In this document: positions 1-16,139 of the stretch, piece by piece
How the letters are laid out: every line of letters starts with the position of its first letter
Numbering within the stretch: position 1 is the stretch's first letter
Assembly (NCBI RefSeq): GCF_000243695.2
Contig: NZ_AHMN02000013.1
Location: forward strand, 351,139 to 415,138
Origin: Leptospira kirschneri serovar Cynopteri str. 3522 CT
GTDB lineage: Bacteria > Spirochaetota > Leptospiria > Leptospirales > Leptospiraceae
DNA: 64,000 nucleotides
Reading direction: 5' to 3'
Made by a program: the position numbers and the translations under genes
The notes under the pieces: model-generated
Told to the model about the DNA's origin: nothing
Seen by the model: the letters and a program-made list of their open reading frames with translations, nothing else
The model's database searches: none

Positions 1-792
<792 letters not shown>

Positions 793-3174
793 CTTTTTCC
801 AGAAACACCCAACTCTCCGTAAGCCCAAGCAGTTTTCGGTTTCGATTCCAGACTTTCGAATCTTCTTGGTTTCCAAAAGGAGTTTCTAAAAGAATCCAAC
901 CGCTACCTATTTTTGTTTTTTGAGCGAGTTGAAAGAGGGAATCTTTTTTAGTATGAAAGAATAATATTTTGGATCGATGTGAAATCGAAATTTCTCGAAT
1001 GGGTTTTGATTTGAGAAAATGAAATCTACTTTTTTGATTCCAAGCTTCGAAATCTAAACCGGAATAAAAAATTTCCGTTTGAGGATAATCTTGCAAACAT
1101 TGAAACGCCCAGCTGAGACAAGATTCGTCTTCTACAAAAACTTTTTTTAGGGGGCGTTTTTCTGTGGAATCGCAGTAGATTTTTTTAGAGGTTCTAAATG
1201 CGTTTGCAATTGTTTTGAACCCATACTTACATTTTCCAGAAAAAATCAAAGAATCTCCGTTTCGGAATATAAAGAAAAATTTATTGTTTATAATTTTATT
1301 TTTTGAGGGAAACCAATTCGGAGACTTATAGAGTAATACGTGGATTCCTAAAATTGTAAGAAAAAATAGAATACAAAAAATCGGATACCATCTTTTTCCG
1401 AACGTTTTATGTTTGTTTAAAGTAGAATATTCCGGTTTTTGAATTTTATGATTTGTGTTTTTCGATTTATCGTTTAGAGCCCCTGAGTTTTTTTGAAAAG
1501 CGGACAGGATCTGTTTTTGGAATGAAATCTTTGTTTTGAACATTTCCGGATTTGAATCACGAAGTAGAGGTGTTTCTTTTTTATAGTTTGGAAATAAAAG
1601 CACATTCTTTTTTTGTCTTATTGGTGATGGACACAATTGTATATTTTGTTTTATGAATATTATATTTTTTGAATTAAAAATCTGATTATACGGGAGTCGA
1701 TCTTTGGAATACGTTTGTTGAGATTCTCTTATATCGATGGAAATTGATTCGCTTTGTAAACTTGTCGTTTTGTTTTCTGTAAATTTTTCGTATGAACTCA
1801 GTGTTTCTTTTTTTATGGATCGTTTGGCGTCTCTGATATAATTTTTTTCTATAAAATAAGAATAGTAGAATATTTTTATACACAGTAAGATCCAACCTAT
1901 GATTCCTATCCAGGCTGCGTCTTTCATTTCCTTATAAAAACCGAGCGGTTTGGATAAGTTTTCTGATAAGTATATTAGAATTTGAATTAAGAATTCTGTA
2001 ATGGACCAAATCGGTTCTGTTAATAAGATTAGTTTTGTTTTTTGTATAAGTAGAGAAAGATAAAGAATCGGAAGAAGTATTCCCGCTAAAGGAACCATGA
2101 TTAAGTTGAGAAGAATGGATCCGAAACTGTAAGATTCAAACGAAAGGAGTAGGACGGGCATCGTGCCGAGTCCGGCAGAAAATGAAATCGATAAATTTTC
2201 TTTTAAAAAATAGGATATTTTATTTTCATCGGAAAGAAAATTACAGGCGATCTTAATTGGATAAGAAAAGAAGAATATTCCTGCCACAGCTCCAAAAGAA
2301 AGACAAAACGAAACCGAATAAAATCGAGTAGGATCTACGAGCCATAAAATCCAGGCTGAACCGAGCAATAGATCGACTGGTCGTAATTTACGAAAGAATA
2401 ATCCTTGGAATAACAGCATTCCTGCAAATATCCAGGCTCTTGCGAGTGAAGTCGGATAACCCAAAGCGGACAGATAAAAAAAACCTGTAAGAAGCGGAAT
2501 GATTCTAGGTATGTTGTATCCTAAACTGGGAATCAAACTTAAAAGTCGGAATTGAACTCCCATTAAAATTCCGAGATGTAATCCAGAGGCGGCAAACAAA
2601 TGCAGAATTCCTCCTTCTTTTGCTTTCGTTTTAAATTCTTGAGAAAGTTGTTTGGATTCTCCAAAAATAAGTCCTAAAGCGATTCGATTGGAATTTTTTT
2701 CTAGTTCCGCTTCTTTTAAATCCAGTAAAATTTGTTCTCTGAATTTTTCTTGGAAAATCTTTTCCGGTTTTCCAAACGGATTTTTTTGGGAAACGTTGAA
2801 AGACTTTTTTTGCGGGTTTATGAGGAATTTTTCCGGAAAAGCAGTTAAAGCATATAAAAGAAAAAATATTCCAAAAATAAAATATTCTGAAATTTGAAAT
2901 CGTTTTTTTAAAAATCGACTGATTGAAAATAAAACGATCGTGGAGCCGATCCAGAGTAGGACGGTTCCGGGAAAAATTAGGTCTATAACGATTCCTGTAA
3001 GTGTTCCGAGTGAAAATTTCGAAAATGGAGAACAAGGAATCCAATTTCTAATATGTTTTTCCATACCTTTTTACGGTTATTGGTCCGATCGTTTTGGAAG
3101 TATTTTTGCCGATTTTTTTTGCAGAAATGTGGGAGTGATAGTTGCAGATAAATTTTGAGAATGAGGGAACTCTA

Positions 3175-3300
3175 ATTACAATAAATAGATATTTAAATGT
3201 CCGTAATGCGACTTAATCTGTGGGAACTACCACAAATCTATATTTTACGGTAAAACTTTGAAATGTGGGTTCCACTGTTTTGAGTCTTTAAAAATTAGGA
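3175..3300. repeat. dispersed 'GTGGGAACT' intergenic repeat
   Basis: The gap 3065-3537 holds no convincing gene. It carries one copy of a degenerate repeat whose core (GTAATGCGACTTAATC, then GTGGGAACTAC, then an AT-rich tail ending TTTTACGG) recurs at about 26940-27030 and, inverted, at about 61680-61720. A 74-codon open frame at 3317-3541 begins inside related repeat sequence and is not credible as a gene. Confidence 0.6.
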
Positions 3301-3537
3301 TCAAACATTTTTATAGATGAATGTAGGAGTTCTTACTTTTAGAAAGATGTTTCTCTTATATCGAATTCACGTTAATTTAGAGATACGTAGTAGATCTAGA
3401 TTGGAGTTGTTAAAAAAATCCATATCTACAAATGATTTCATCCAGTCTTTTAATGAAAAAACGGAAGAAATAAATTTTTCGAAAACTTTATTGTTGAATA
3501 GCTGGATTATTTTAAAAAATAATAATATATTTATAGT

Positions 3538-6323
<2,786 letters not shown>

Positions 6324-6329
6324 GAGAAT

Positions 6330-6935
<606 letters not shown>

Positions 6936-6943
6936 CGCGTGAA

Positions 6944-8273
<1,330 letters not shown>

Positions 8274-8275
8274 TT

Positions 8276-9048
<773 letters not shown>

Positions 9049-9129
9049 GATGGGTACTCCAAAAAAAATTAGTGCTGTTAACACAAAAATCTTGTGTCTA
9101 TGTAGTGCAAACTACTTTTTTAAAAGGGC

Positions 9130-9546
<417 letters not shown>

Positions 9547-9550
9547 GAAT

Positions 9551-9583
<33 letters not shown>

Positions 9584-9609
9584 AAAGAGAATATTAGAGA
9601 AGAGGAAAC

Positions 9610-10794
9610 ATGAGAGCTTTACTTGAAAAACCGAATGATTTATTTAACCCGACGGAGAACCATCTTGCGCTTCGAGAAAACGTTGCAAAGTTTGCAAAAG
9701 AAAATATGGACACTCAGGCAAAAGAACACGACGACCACGAAACTTTTAACTTATCTCTGTTTCGTAGAATCGGTTCTGAACTCGGACTTTTTGGGATTAC
9801 CGTTCCAGAAGAGGACGGTGGAATGGGAATGGACGCGGTTGCCGCAGTTATCATTCACGAAGAATTATCCGCATACGATCCCGGTTTTACACTTTCTTAT
9901 TTGGCCCACGAAGTATTGTTCGTAAATAATTTTTATCATAGTTCCAATGCTGCTCAAAGAGCAAAGTATCTTTCAAAAGTAATTTCCGGAGAATGGATCG
10001 GCGGAATGGGAATGACCGAGCCGGGGGCAGGGACAGACGTTTTAGGAATGAGGACGATTGCCGTAAAGAAAGGCGACAAATACGTGTTAAACGGTTCCAA
10101 ACAATATATCACCAACGGGAACGTTGGAAGTGTTTTTTTAGTATATGCAAAAATGAATAAGGATTCTAAAAGAACCACTTCCTTTCTGGTAGAAAGTTCT
10201 TTTCCAGGATTTAGCGTTGGTAAAAAAGAAGAGAAGATGGGAATGCGTTCTTCTCCAACAACTCAACTTATATTCGAAGATTGTGAAGTTCCTGCGGAAA
10301 ACTTAGTCGGTCAAGAAGACGGTGCCCTTGTTCACATGATGAGAAATTTAGAAATTGAGAGGGTAACCCTGGCGGCTCAATCTTTAGGTATCGCAAAACG
10401 TTGTGTAGACGTTATGGCGGATTACACGATTCGTCATAGAGAAGCTTTTGGAAAAAAACTTTCCGAGTTCGGACAAATCCAAAAACTTTTAGCGGAATCT
10501 TATGCAGATTATCAAGCGGCTCGAGCACTCGTATATCAAGTAGCAAGTGGAATTCATCCAGAAAATAGAAATTCTCTTGGCGCCGCCTCTGCAAAGTTAG
10601 TTGCTACTCAAATGGCGGAAAGAGTTTCTCGAAACGCCATTCAAGCGTTAGGCGGTTATGGATATTGTCGAGAATATCCAGTAGAAAGATTACATAGGGA
10701 TTCCATTCTTCTTTCGATCGGTGGGGGAACCAACGAAGCGATGCAAAAGAACATCGTCGCCGATTTGAAAAAAATCTACGAAGGTACTCCTTGA
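9610..10794 (+). CDS. acyl-CoA dehydrogenase, isovaleryl-CoA dehydrogenase-like
   Basis: 394 residues, the usual length. The FAD/substrate signatures are seen: MTEPGAGTDVLGM (135-147), the YITNG loop (166-170) and the C-terminal QALGGYGYCREYPVERLHRD. The position that holds the catalytic Glu in medium-chain enzymes (YEGT) is GGGT here. By contrast, the helix segment LEIERVTLA contains Glu250 at the site used by isovaleryl-CoA and long-chain dehydrogenases. So the enzyme probably acts on branched or long acyl-CoA and gives its electrons to ETF (etfBA is next door). A good GAGGA ribosome site lies just before the ATG. Confidence 0.92.
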   Translation: MRALLEKPNDLFNPTENHLALRENVAKFAKENMDTQAKEHDDHETFNLSLFRRIGSELGLFGITVPEEDGGMGMDAVAAVIIHEELSAYDPGFTLSYLAHEVLFVNNFYHSSNAAQRAKYLSKVISGEWIGGMGMTEPGAGTDVLGMRTIAVKKGDKYVLNGSKQYITNGNVGSVFLVYAKMNKDSKRTTSFLVESSFPGFSVGKKEEKMGMRSSPTTQLIFEDCEVPAENLVGQEDGALVHMMRNLEIERVTLAAQSLGIAKRCVDVMADYTIRHREAFGKKLSEFGQIQKLLAESYADYQAARALVYQVASGIHPENRNSLGAASAKLVATQMAERVSRNAIQALGGYGYCREYPVERLHRDSILLSIGGGTNEAMQKNIVADLKKIYEGTP

Positions 10795-11486
10795 GTCGAA
10801 AGAACATTTCCCTTACCGAAAGTCTGGAAGAATATATCTTTCGGAATTCCGTAAGAGAACCGGATTCTTTTTTAAGATTGAGAGAAGAAACCGGTAGGTT
10901 GGCTCAGGCAAATATGCAAATCAGTCCTGAAGAAGGACAATTTTTAAACATTCTTACTAAAATCAGCGGAGCGAAAAAGATTATAGAAATCGGTACGTTT
11001 ACCGGTTATTCGTCCCTTTGTTTCGCTTCTGCTTTGCCAGAAGACGGTAAAATTCTTTGTTGTGATCTTAGCGAAGAATGGACAAATATAGCGCGTAAAT
11101 ATTGGAAAGAAAACGGTTTAGAAAATAAAGTTTTTCTAAAGCTTGGATGTGCATTAGAAACTTTGCAAGTGTTGATCGATTCAAAATCTGCACCGGCTTG
11201 GGCTTCCGATTTTACTTTTGGACCTTCTACGATCGATTTGTTTTTTTTAGACGCGGATAAAGAAAATTATCCGAACTATTATCCGTTGATCTTAAAACTT
11301 CTCAAACCGGGCGGACTTTTGATTGCGGATAATGTTCTCTGGGGTGGAAGTGTGTCTGATCCTTCTCATCAAGAACCTTCTACGATTGGAATTCGTAAAT
11401 TCAACGAACTCGTGTATAACGATCCTTTGGTGGATGTCAGTTTAGTTCCGATTGCGGATGGGGTTTCGTTGGTGAGGAAGAGATAA
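10791..11486 (+). CDS. SAM-dependent O-methyltransferase (caffeoyl-CoA OMT family)
   Basis: 231 residues with a Rossmann SAM-binding fold. Motif I is EIGTFTGYSS (66-75). The metal/substrate residues are in LDADKENY (153-160) and ADNVLWGG (179-186), typical of divalent-cation-dependent small-molecule O-methyltransferases. The start is TTG 10791, sharing bases with the stop of the preceding dehydrogenase (TTGA overlap), so it is translationally coupled. The physiological substrate is unknown. A broken partial copy lies at 13494-13806. Confidence 0.92.
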   Translation: MSRKNISLTESLEEYIFRNSVREPDSFLRLREETGRLAQANMQISPEEGQFLNILTKISGAKKIIEIGTFTGYSSLCFASALPEDGKILCCDLSEEWTNIARKYWKENGLENKVFLKLGCALETLQVLIDSKSAPAWASDFTFGPSTIDLFFLDADKENYPNYYPLILKLLKPGGLLIADNVLWGGSVSDPSHQEPSTIGIRKFNELVYNDPLVDVSLVPIADGVSLVRKR

Positions 11487-11503
11487 CCGTAATTGATTTC
11501 GAA

Positions 11504-11549
11504 GATCCTTCCCTCGTTTGATATCGAAAAGAAGGAAGGATCGTTTTTT
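11504..11549 (+). terminator. rho-independent terminator after the O-methyltransferase
   Basis: GATCCTTCC (11504-11512) pairs with GGAAGGATC (11534-11542), followed by a run of T. It lies between the methyltransferase and the convergent lipoprotein gene. Confidence 0.8.
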
Positions 11550-12624
11550 AGTTACAAGCGTTTGGAGCCAATCCCCCATCCTCGTAGTAAACAAGAGTTG
11601 CATTACTAACGTGTCTTATGTCTAAGCCAACCTTGTGGGTCAACGAAATCTGAGGTGGAAAGTGATCCCAATTGTTGTTCATTGCGTATAGAATTTGTGT
11701 TTCGCTACCACTTCCTGGAATCCATATATCCTCGTATGAATTGCAGGATATAGTATTATTTCCCGCGCTTCCGGTCGGCCCCTGTCCTAAATCAAATCCA
11801 ATTGGACTACCGATACCTATGTAATTTTTAGAAATTATATTGTTCTCCACTTTGTCATAGGAAGCTCGAATTCCACCATTGTTGATCCCATGATAATTAA
11901 AAGTGAGTTGATTTCCAGAGATTATATTACGACCGACAGCCGTTACGTGATAATTTTCGTACTGGATACCGATTCCCGAGGGCATCCCAGTGATCGTATT
12001 ATTTTTAATCTTTATGGATACGAAATTCTGTATGGAAATCCCTCTAACTGAATAATCATCTGGAATATCCGGGTTCGGGTTGGTGATTTTAAATCCGGCA
12101 ATTTGAGAGTTATTGTTCGGGATGATGGTGGCATTCACGTGGGGAATATCGTCTCCTCCCCCGTTGATCCAAGTGGGTCCTGTTTTAGGTGTGGTTCCCG
12201 GTGGCCCCGCGTAAAGGGAGGAAGAACCGCCGACCAAACCCTTTCCATCATAGTCTCCGTATAAGTTAACTCCATCCGGAATATAAATAGGAAATGTCTC
12301 TCCTAGGGACGTGTCGTAGGTTCCGGGCGCAACTAGAATCACTTTGATACCGTCGGCCTTGGATGCTAAAATCGCCTTTGTGATTGTGCGGTAGGGGGCG
12401 GACTTAGTGCCTGCATTGGAGTTGTTTCCGGAGATGGAATCCACGTAATGCGTCGGTATATCGATAATCGCCAGTTCCGAGTTCCGTTCGGGATGGGCAA
12501 GGTTAAGCGGTTTGTGATTTACAATTCCCAAAAGCAATTGGGAAGCGTTACTGTTTTCACCGCTTTCCGAAGCACAGCCGATTAATAGCAATCCTACGAA
12601 AAAAATATTTAAAAAATGTTTCAT
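11548..12624 (-). CDS. DUF1565-type beta-helix lipoprotein
   Basis: The start at 12624 (MKHFLNIFFVGLLLIGC) is preferred over an in-frame ATG 13 codons upstream because it begins directly with a lipoprotein signal peptide and lipobox (LLIGC). About 358 residues. The YVDSISGNNSNAGTKSAPY motif, followed by TITKAI and VAPGTYD, is typical of DUF1565 proteins. The repeated N-x-I segments in the second half indicate a right-handed parallel beta helix. Probably a surface or periplasmic lipoprotein; any ligand is unknown. Sequence beyond its start is repeat DNA. Confidence 0.8.
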   Translation of the reverse strand: MKHFLNIFFVGLLLIGCASESGENSNASQLLLGIVNHKPLNLAHPERNSELAIIDIPTHYVDSISGNNSNAGTKSAPYRTITKAILASKADGIKVILVAPGTYDTSLGETFPIYIPDGVNLYGDYDGKGLVGGSSSLYAGPPGTTPKTGPTWINGGGDDIPHVNATIIPNNNSQIAGFKITNPNPDIPDDYSVRGISIQNFVSIKIKNNTITGMPSGIGIQYENYHVTAVGRNIISGNQLTFNYHGINNGGIRASYDKVENNIISKNYIGIGSPIGFDLGQGPTGSAGNNTISCNSYEDIWIPGSGSETQILYAMNNNWDHFPPQISLTHKVGLDIRHVSNATLVYYEDGGLAPNACN

Positions 12625-12699
12625 TTTCGGTACCCTTATTTTAAAAGTTTTGAAACATTGCATTAAATTTAAATTTTGTCAATATTATATTAACGTGAG

Positions 12700-12895
<196 letters not shown>

Positions 12896-13146
12896 CATAA
12901 CCTTACCCACAAGTTGAATAGGATTTTAGAATAAGAAGGCTCAAAAACGCACATTTTTCAAGTGTTCCGACAAGAATGAGTCTTTTTACTTGCAAAAAGC
13001 ATGTTTTTCTGATAGAGAAAAGTCTTCCGAATTTCTCCACCTCCGCCCCCACCCAAAAATAAGGGCGGGAACTCAGTTTTACAGAGGATTTGTCGTAATT
13101 CCCACAGATTGATATTGAGATCCAAATACTTGTGTGGTTGGTTATG
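12896..13146. repeat. MITE-like element family 2, 251-bp copy
   Basis: It begins CATAACCTTACCCACAAG and ends with the near-complement ACTTGTGTGGTTGGTTATG, so it has terminal inverted repeats. The interior matches the 36555-36837 copy but lacks about 35 bases in the middle (after CTCCACCT). It contains no credible gene. Confidence 0.8.
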
Positions 13147-13493
13147 ATAGAGAGAAGCACCTGAGTTTATTATTCGCTCTAATTTTCTTACGTCGAACTC
13201 ACGTTATATTAATGAAATCATTTTTATTCAATGATTTGGCATAGATAGTAAACCAAAAATTACCGAAATTAAAACTCAAAAGGGGAGTTTCTGAAGCTTC
13301 GAGAGTAAATTTTCGGATTTGTAATACGCAATTATGCGAGGAAAAGAATAACGTTTCGATGGAACGGCTGCCATTGCATTCAAGTTCCAAAATTCCTGAA
13401 ATGCGGGAACTCCTGCCAGTTTCTTTTTCGATTTTAGGATAGTTCTAAATAGAATGCATTCGATGGTTGAAAGTTTGTGCGAGTCAGAAATTC

Positions 13494-13806
13494 GACGGTA
13501 AAATTCTTTGTTGTGATCTTAGCGAAGAATGGACAAATATAGCGCGTAAATATTGGAAAGAAAACGGTTTAGAAAATAAAGTTTTTCTAAAGCTTGGATG
13601 TGCATTAGAAACTTTGCAAGTGTTGATCGATTCAAAATCTGCACCCGCTTGTGCTTCCGATTTTACTTTTGGACCTTCTACGATCGATTTGTTTTTTTAG
13701 ACGCGGATAAAGAAAATTATCCGAACTATTATCCGTTGATTTTAAAACTTCTCAAACCGAGCGGACTTTTGATTGCGGATGGGGTTTCACTCGTAAGAAA
13801 GAAATT
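13494..13806 (+). pseudogene. truncated, frameshifted duplicate of the O-methyltransferase
   Basis: From 13494 the sequence is almost identical to 11043 onward of the intact gene, so the first about 84 codons are missing. One T is missing from the T-run at 13682-13688 (seven versus eight), which breaks the frame. A 129-base segment is also absent: the two copies of GATTGCGGAT at 11321-11330 and 11450-11459 of the parent are fused into one in the copy, an in-frame loss of 43 codons that includes the metal-binding DN. It cannot encode a working enzyme. Confidence 0.9.
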
Positions 13807-13829
13807 TATTAAATCTTAGAATTAAACAT

Positions 13830-14381
13830 TCAATAACAGTAAACATCTTGCTGACAGTGTGATAACTCTCGATAACAATGAATAGGTTGAACCGCGTCGG
13901 AACAAGAATAAGGTTGCTCCGAATTACAGCCTGGAAAAATTCCGGTAGTATTACAAATCCCACTTTCAGAACTTTCCTGGATCAAAATATAGAACCGGTT
14001 ACTTTCTGAAACGGTTTCTGCGTTCTCATATCGAACTCGATACGTCGATTTGATCTGCGCTTGTGTTGGAGTTCCTGAAATGATTCCTGTAGAGTTATCC
14101 AAGTATAAAGAAGTAGGCAAGTCCGGAGCGATTGCAAAAACTCCTTCGGTCGGAGTTATTTTTTTGATTTCAGGAGTATAACTTGTATTTACGTTTTTTG
14201 TAAATATAAGAGGAGAATAACTGTTATATGTTATTGAAGGAGGTTCTAGTATCGCTTCTAATTCGGACACGATTGCATAACAATATAAGTCACAGCTAAT
14301 ATTAATAGTAAGCCAAGAAGACGAACAACTAAGAGTTTGAATTGCGATGATAAAAATATATAATTTTTTTTGAATATTCAT
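13830..14381 (-). CDS. putative lipoprotein with Ig-like (He_PIG) and six-Cys C-terminal domain
   Basis: 183 residues. The signal peptide ends in a lipobox-like TLSC (Cys19). The middle contains LYLDNSTGIISGTPT, the hallmark of putative-Ig (He_PIG/cadherin-like) domains. The C-terminal 45 residues carry six cysteines with spacing 8-7-8-6-5 and end DVYCY. It is a close paralogue of the next gene upstream, in tandem. AAAGGAT precedes the ATG. Probably an exported, disulphide-stabilised surface protein; function unknown. Confidence 0.75.
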   Translation of the reverse strand: MNIQKKLYIFIIAIQTLSCSSSWLTINISCDLYCYAIVSELEAILEPPSITYNSYSPLIFTKNVNTSYTPEIKKITPTEGVFAIAPDLPTSLYLDNSTGIISGTPTQAQIKSTYRVRYENAETVSESNRFYILIQESSESGICNTTGIFPGCNSEQPYSCSDAVQPIHCYRELSHCQQDVYCY

Positions 14382-14467
14382 TTGTTTTATCCTTTAGAAT
14401 GTTGAAAGGGAGTTCCAAATTAAATTTTTTGAAGAAAATTCAATTTAGGATTATTTCACTTTACGTT

Positions 14468-15010
14468 TTAATAACAGTAGACGTCGTTCCGACAATCGGA
14501 AACCCTAAAATAACATTTAGCCGGTCTAATTGCGTCAGAACACGAAAAGGGGCGTTTAGAGTCACAACCAGAAAAGATCCCGGTCGTATTACAAATTCCG
14601 CTTCCTTCACTCTCTTCTACAAAAATGTTAAATGGATTACTTTGAATTTGAGTCTCTTGATTTATAAAATCTACAATATAAACAGATTTGGTTTGGGATA
14701 ATGTAGGTGTTCCCGAAATAATTCCTGTGGAAGTGTTTAAAGATAAGATATTGGAGAAATTTGGAGAAATCCTAAACGAACCACCTGCAAGAGATGCGTT
14801 TCTCAAAATAGGAGAATAACTTGTGTTTATATTTTTTGTAAATACTAACTGAGTTTTTTCGTAAGTTAAAGATGGTTGTAACGCTAAGAATAGGATTATG
14901 TTTCTAAAATTTTCTTCCTCATTGTTATCGATCCCGTAGGGATTGAACTTATCAAGATCACAATTTAAAATTGTGATTATTAAAAATATAATCAATAAAG
15001 CTTTTTTCAC
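14468..15010 (-). CDS. putative lipoprotein, paralogue of the downstream gene
   Basis: 180 residues starting at GTG 15010 (MKKALLIIFLIITILNC; lipobox Cys17), with a GAGGT ribosome site. It shares with its neighbour the LSLNTSTGIISGTPT Ig-type motif and the six-cysteine tail with the same 8-7-8-6-5 spacing and the same DVYCY end. The N-terminal regions between the lipobox and the Ig motif differ. Tandem duplication followed by divergence is inferred. Confidence 0.75.
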   Translation of the reverse strand: MKKALLIIFLIITILNCDLDKFNPYGIDNNEEENFRNIILFLALQPSLTYEKTQLVFTKNINTSYSPILRNASLAGGSFRISPNFSNILSLNTSTGIISGTPTLSQTKSVYIVDFINQETQIQSNPFNIFVEESEGSGICNTTGIFSGCDSKRPFSCSDAIRPAKCYFRVSDCRNDVYCY

Positions 15011-15144
15011 AGGTTAATTACCTCGAATTTTATATGTTTTCTATTGATTTTGTTGTGTCTACTTCCAATTGAGAATTTTTGTTTTAGAAATGAGATTTAT
15101 AATAAAATAAAAAAAATCCTTTAAGAAATTTTTAAAAATAAGTT

Positions 15145-15375
15145 TTTAACGTAAGCAAAGCAGGACGTAAGAAGACCGTGTTCTTTAGCCCTGGCCAGTA
15201 AATTACATGAAAGAAAAATAATATACTATTTCGTCTTTAGTTGCAATTGATTATAGAACGCGATATTGAGTTCAAGGAATGATACGACTTTAGTTTGAGA
15301 GTTTTGCTGAGTTAGTTTCTCTTCGCTTTAATCTATTTTACGTTATACCGAATTTAATCTTCGTCTGTCTCTGAA
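15145..15375. repeat. intergenic repeat related to 15540-15840 and 19850-20160
   Basis: The gap 15011-16139 has no credible gene. This part shares with two other places a conserved block: CAGTAAATTACATGAAAG, the ATTTCGTCTTTAGTTGCAATT segment, GAGTTCAAGGA, and CTGAGTTAGTTTCTCTTCGC. Confidence 0.65.
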
Positions 15376-15430
15376 ACTAAACGGTGACTTTTATGTAAAA
15401 AAGAGTGAGTATTGTATTGCGATGATAAAT

Positions 15431-15530
15431 AGAGTTGTTGAAAAATTCCATAGTGAAAATTCGTAAAATTGCTTCAATTGTCCATTCAATCCAATACAAA
15501 CAGATCAAGAATTAATTTTTCAACAACTCT
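15431..15530. repeat. MITE-like element family 1, 100-bp copy 1
   Basis: AGAGTTGTTGAAAAATT at the left end is a perfect 17-base inverted repeat of AATTTTTCAACAACTCT at the right end. TA on both sides (counting the element as GAG...CTC) fits a TA target duplication. It has no coding capacity. Confidence 0.85.
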
Positions 15531-15539
15531 AATGTTTAT

Positions 15540-15840
15540 AACTTAAGAATGATTTGTATTGCTTAGAGCTACGTAATATAGAACCAATCCAATAGTTTAC
15601 ATTTTAAGAATGTGAATTCAGAGTAAGAAAAACGTAGCGAATCCGGTATTGCGGATCGGGCTTTCAGCTTTAGTCAGTAAATTGCATGAAAGAAAAATAA
15701 TATACTATTTCGTCTTTAGTTGCAATTTATGATAGAACACGATGCATTGAGTTCAAGGAGTTACGGCTTTGGTTTGAGAGTTCTGCTGAGTTAGTTTCTC
15801 TTCGCTTTTACGTTATACCGAATTCACGTTAAAATTACAA
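15540..15840. repeat. long intergenic repeat, copy 1
   Basis: Almost identical to 19850-20160. Together with the preceding 100-bp element it forms a duplicated block of about 400 bp. No gene is visible. Confidence 0.75.
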
Positions 15841-16139
15841 ATCCATTCTTTGCTAAAGATTTTTTGGTTATAATTTTATGATCATTACAAAATGGTTATT
15901 TCTAAGTATTCGATTTTAAGGTTCTTTAGATTTTATTCATTTTATCTGAGAGTTTGTTCTAAAACTTTGAAAGGTATCAAATAGTTATTTAGAAATTTCT
16001 AATAAACTATTGAAACTTTCATAGGTTATGTCATATCTGAACATTTGTAAATTTTCTCATTATCAAATCGTTTGTAATCTTTAGATTTCGGGACAAACTC
16101 TGAGTTATTGACAACGACATAAACAAATAAGCCGGGACT

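Noticed and set aside
12903..13160. 85-codon open frame shared with 7001-7186
   Set aside because: Both lie inside MITE family 2 and run through its inverted ends; translation is not conserved in the other copies.
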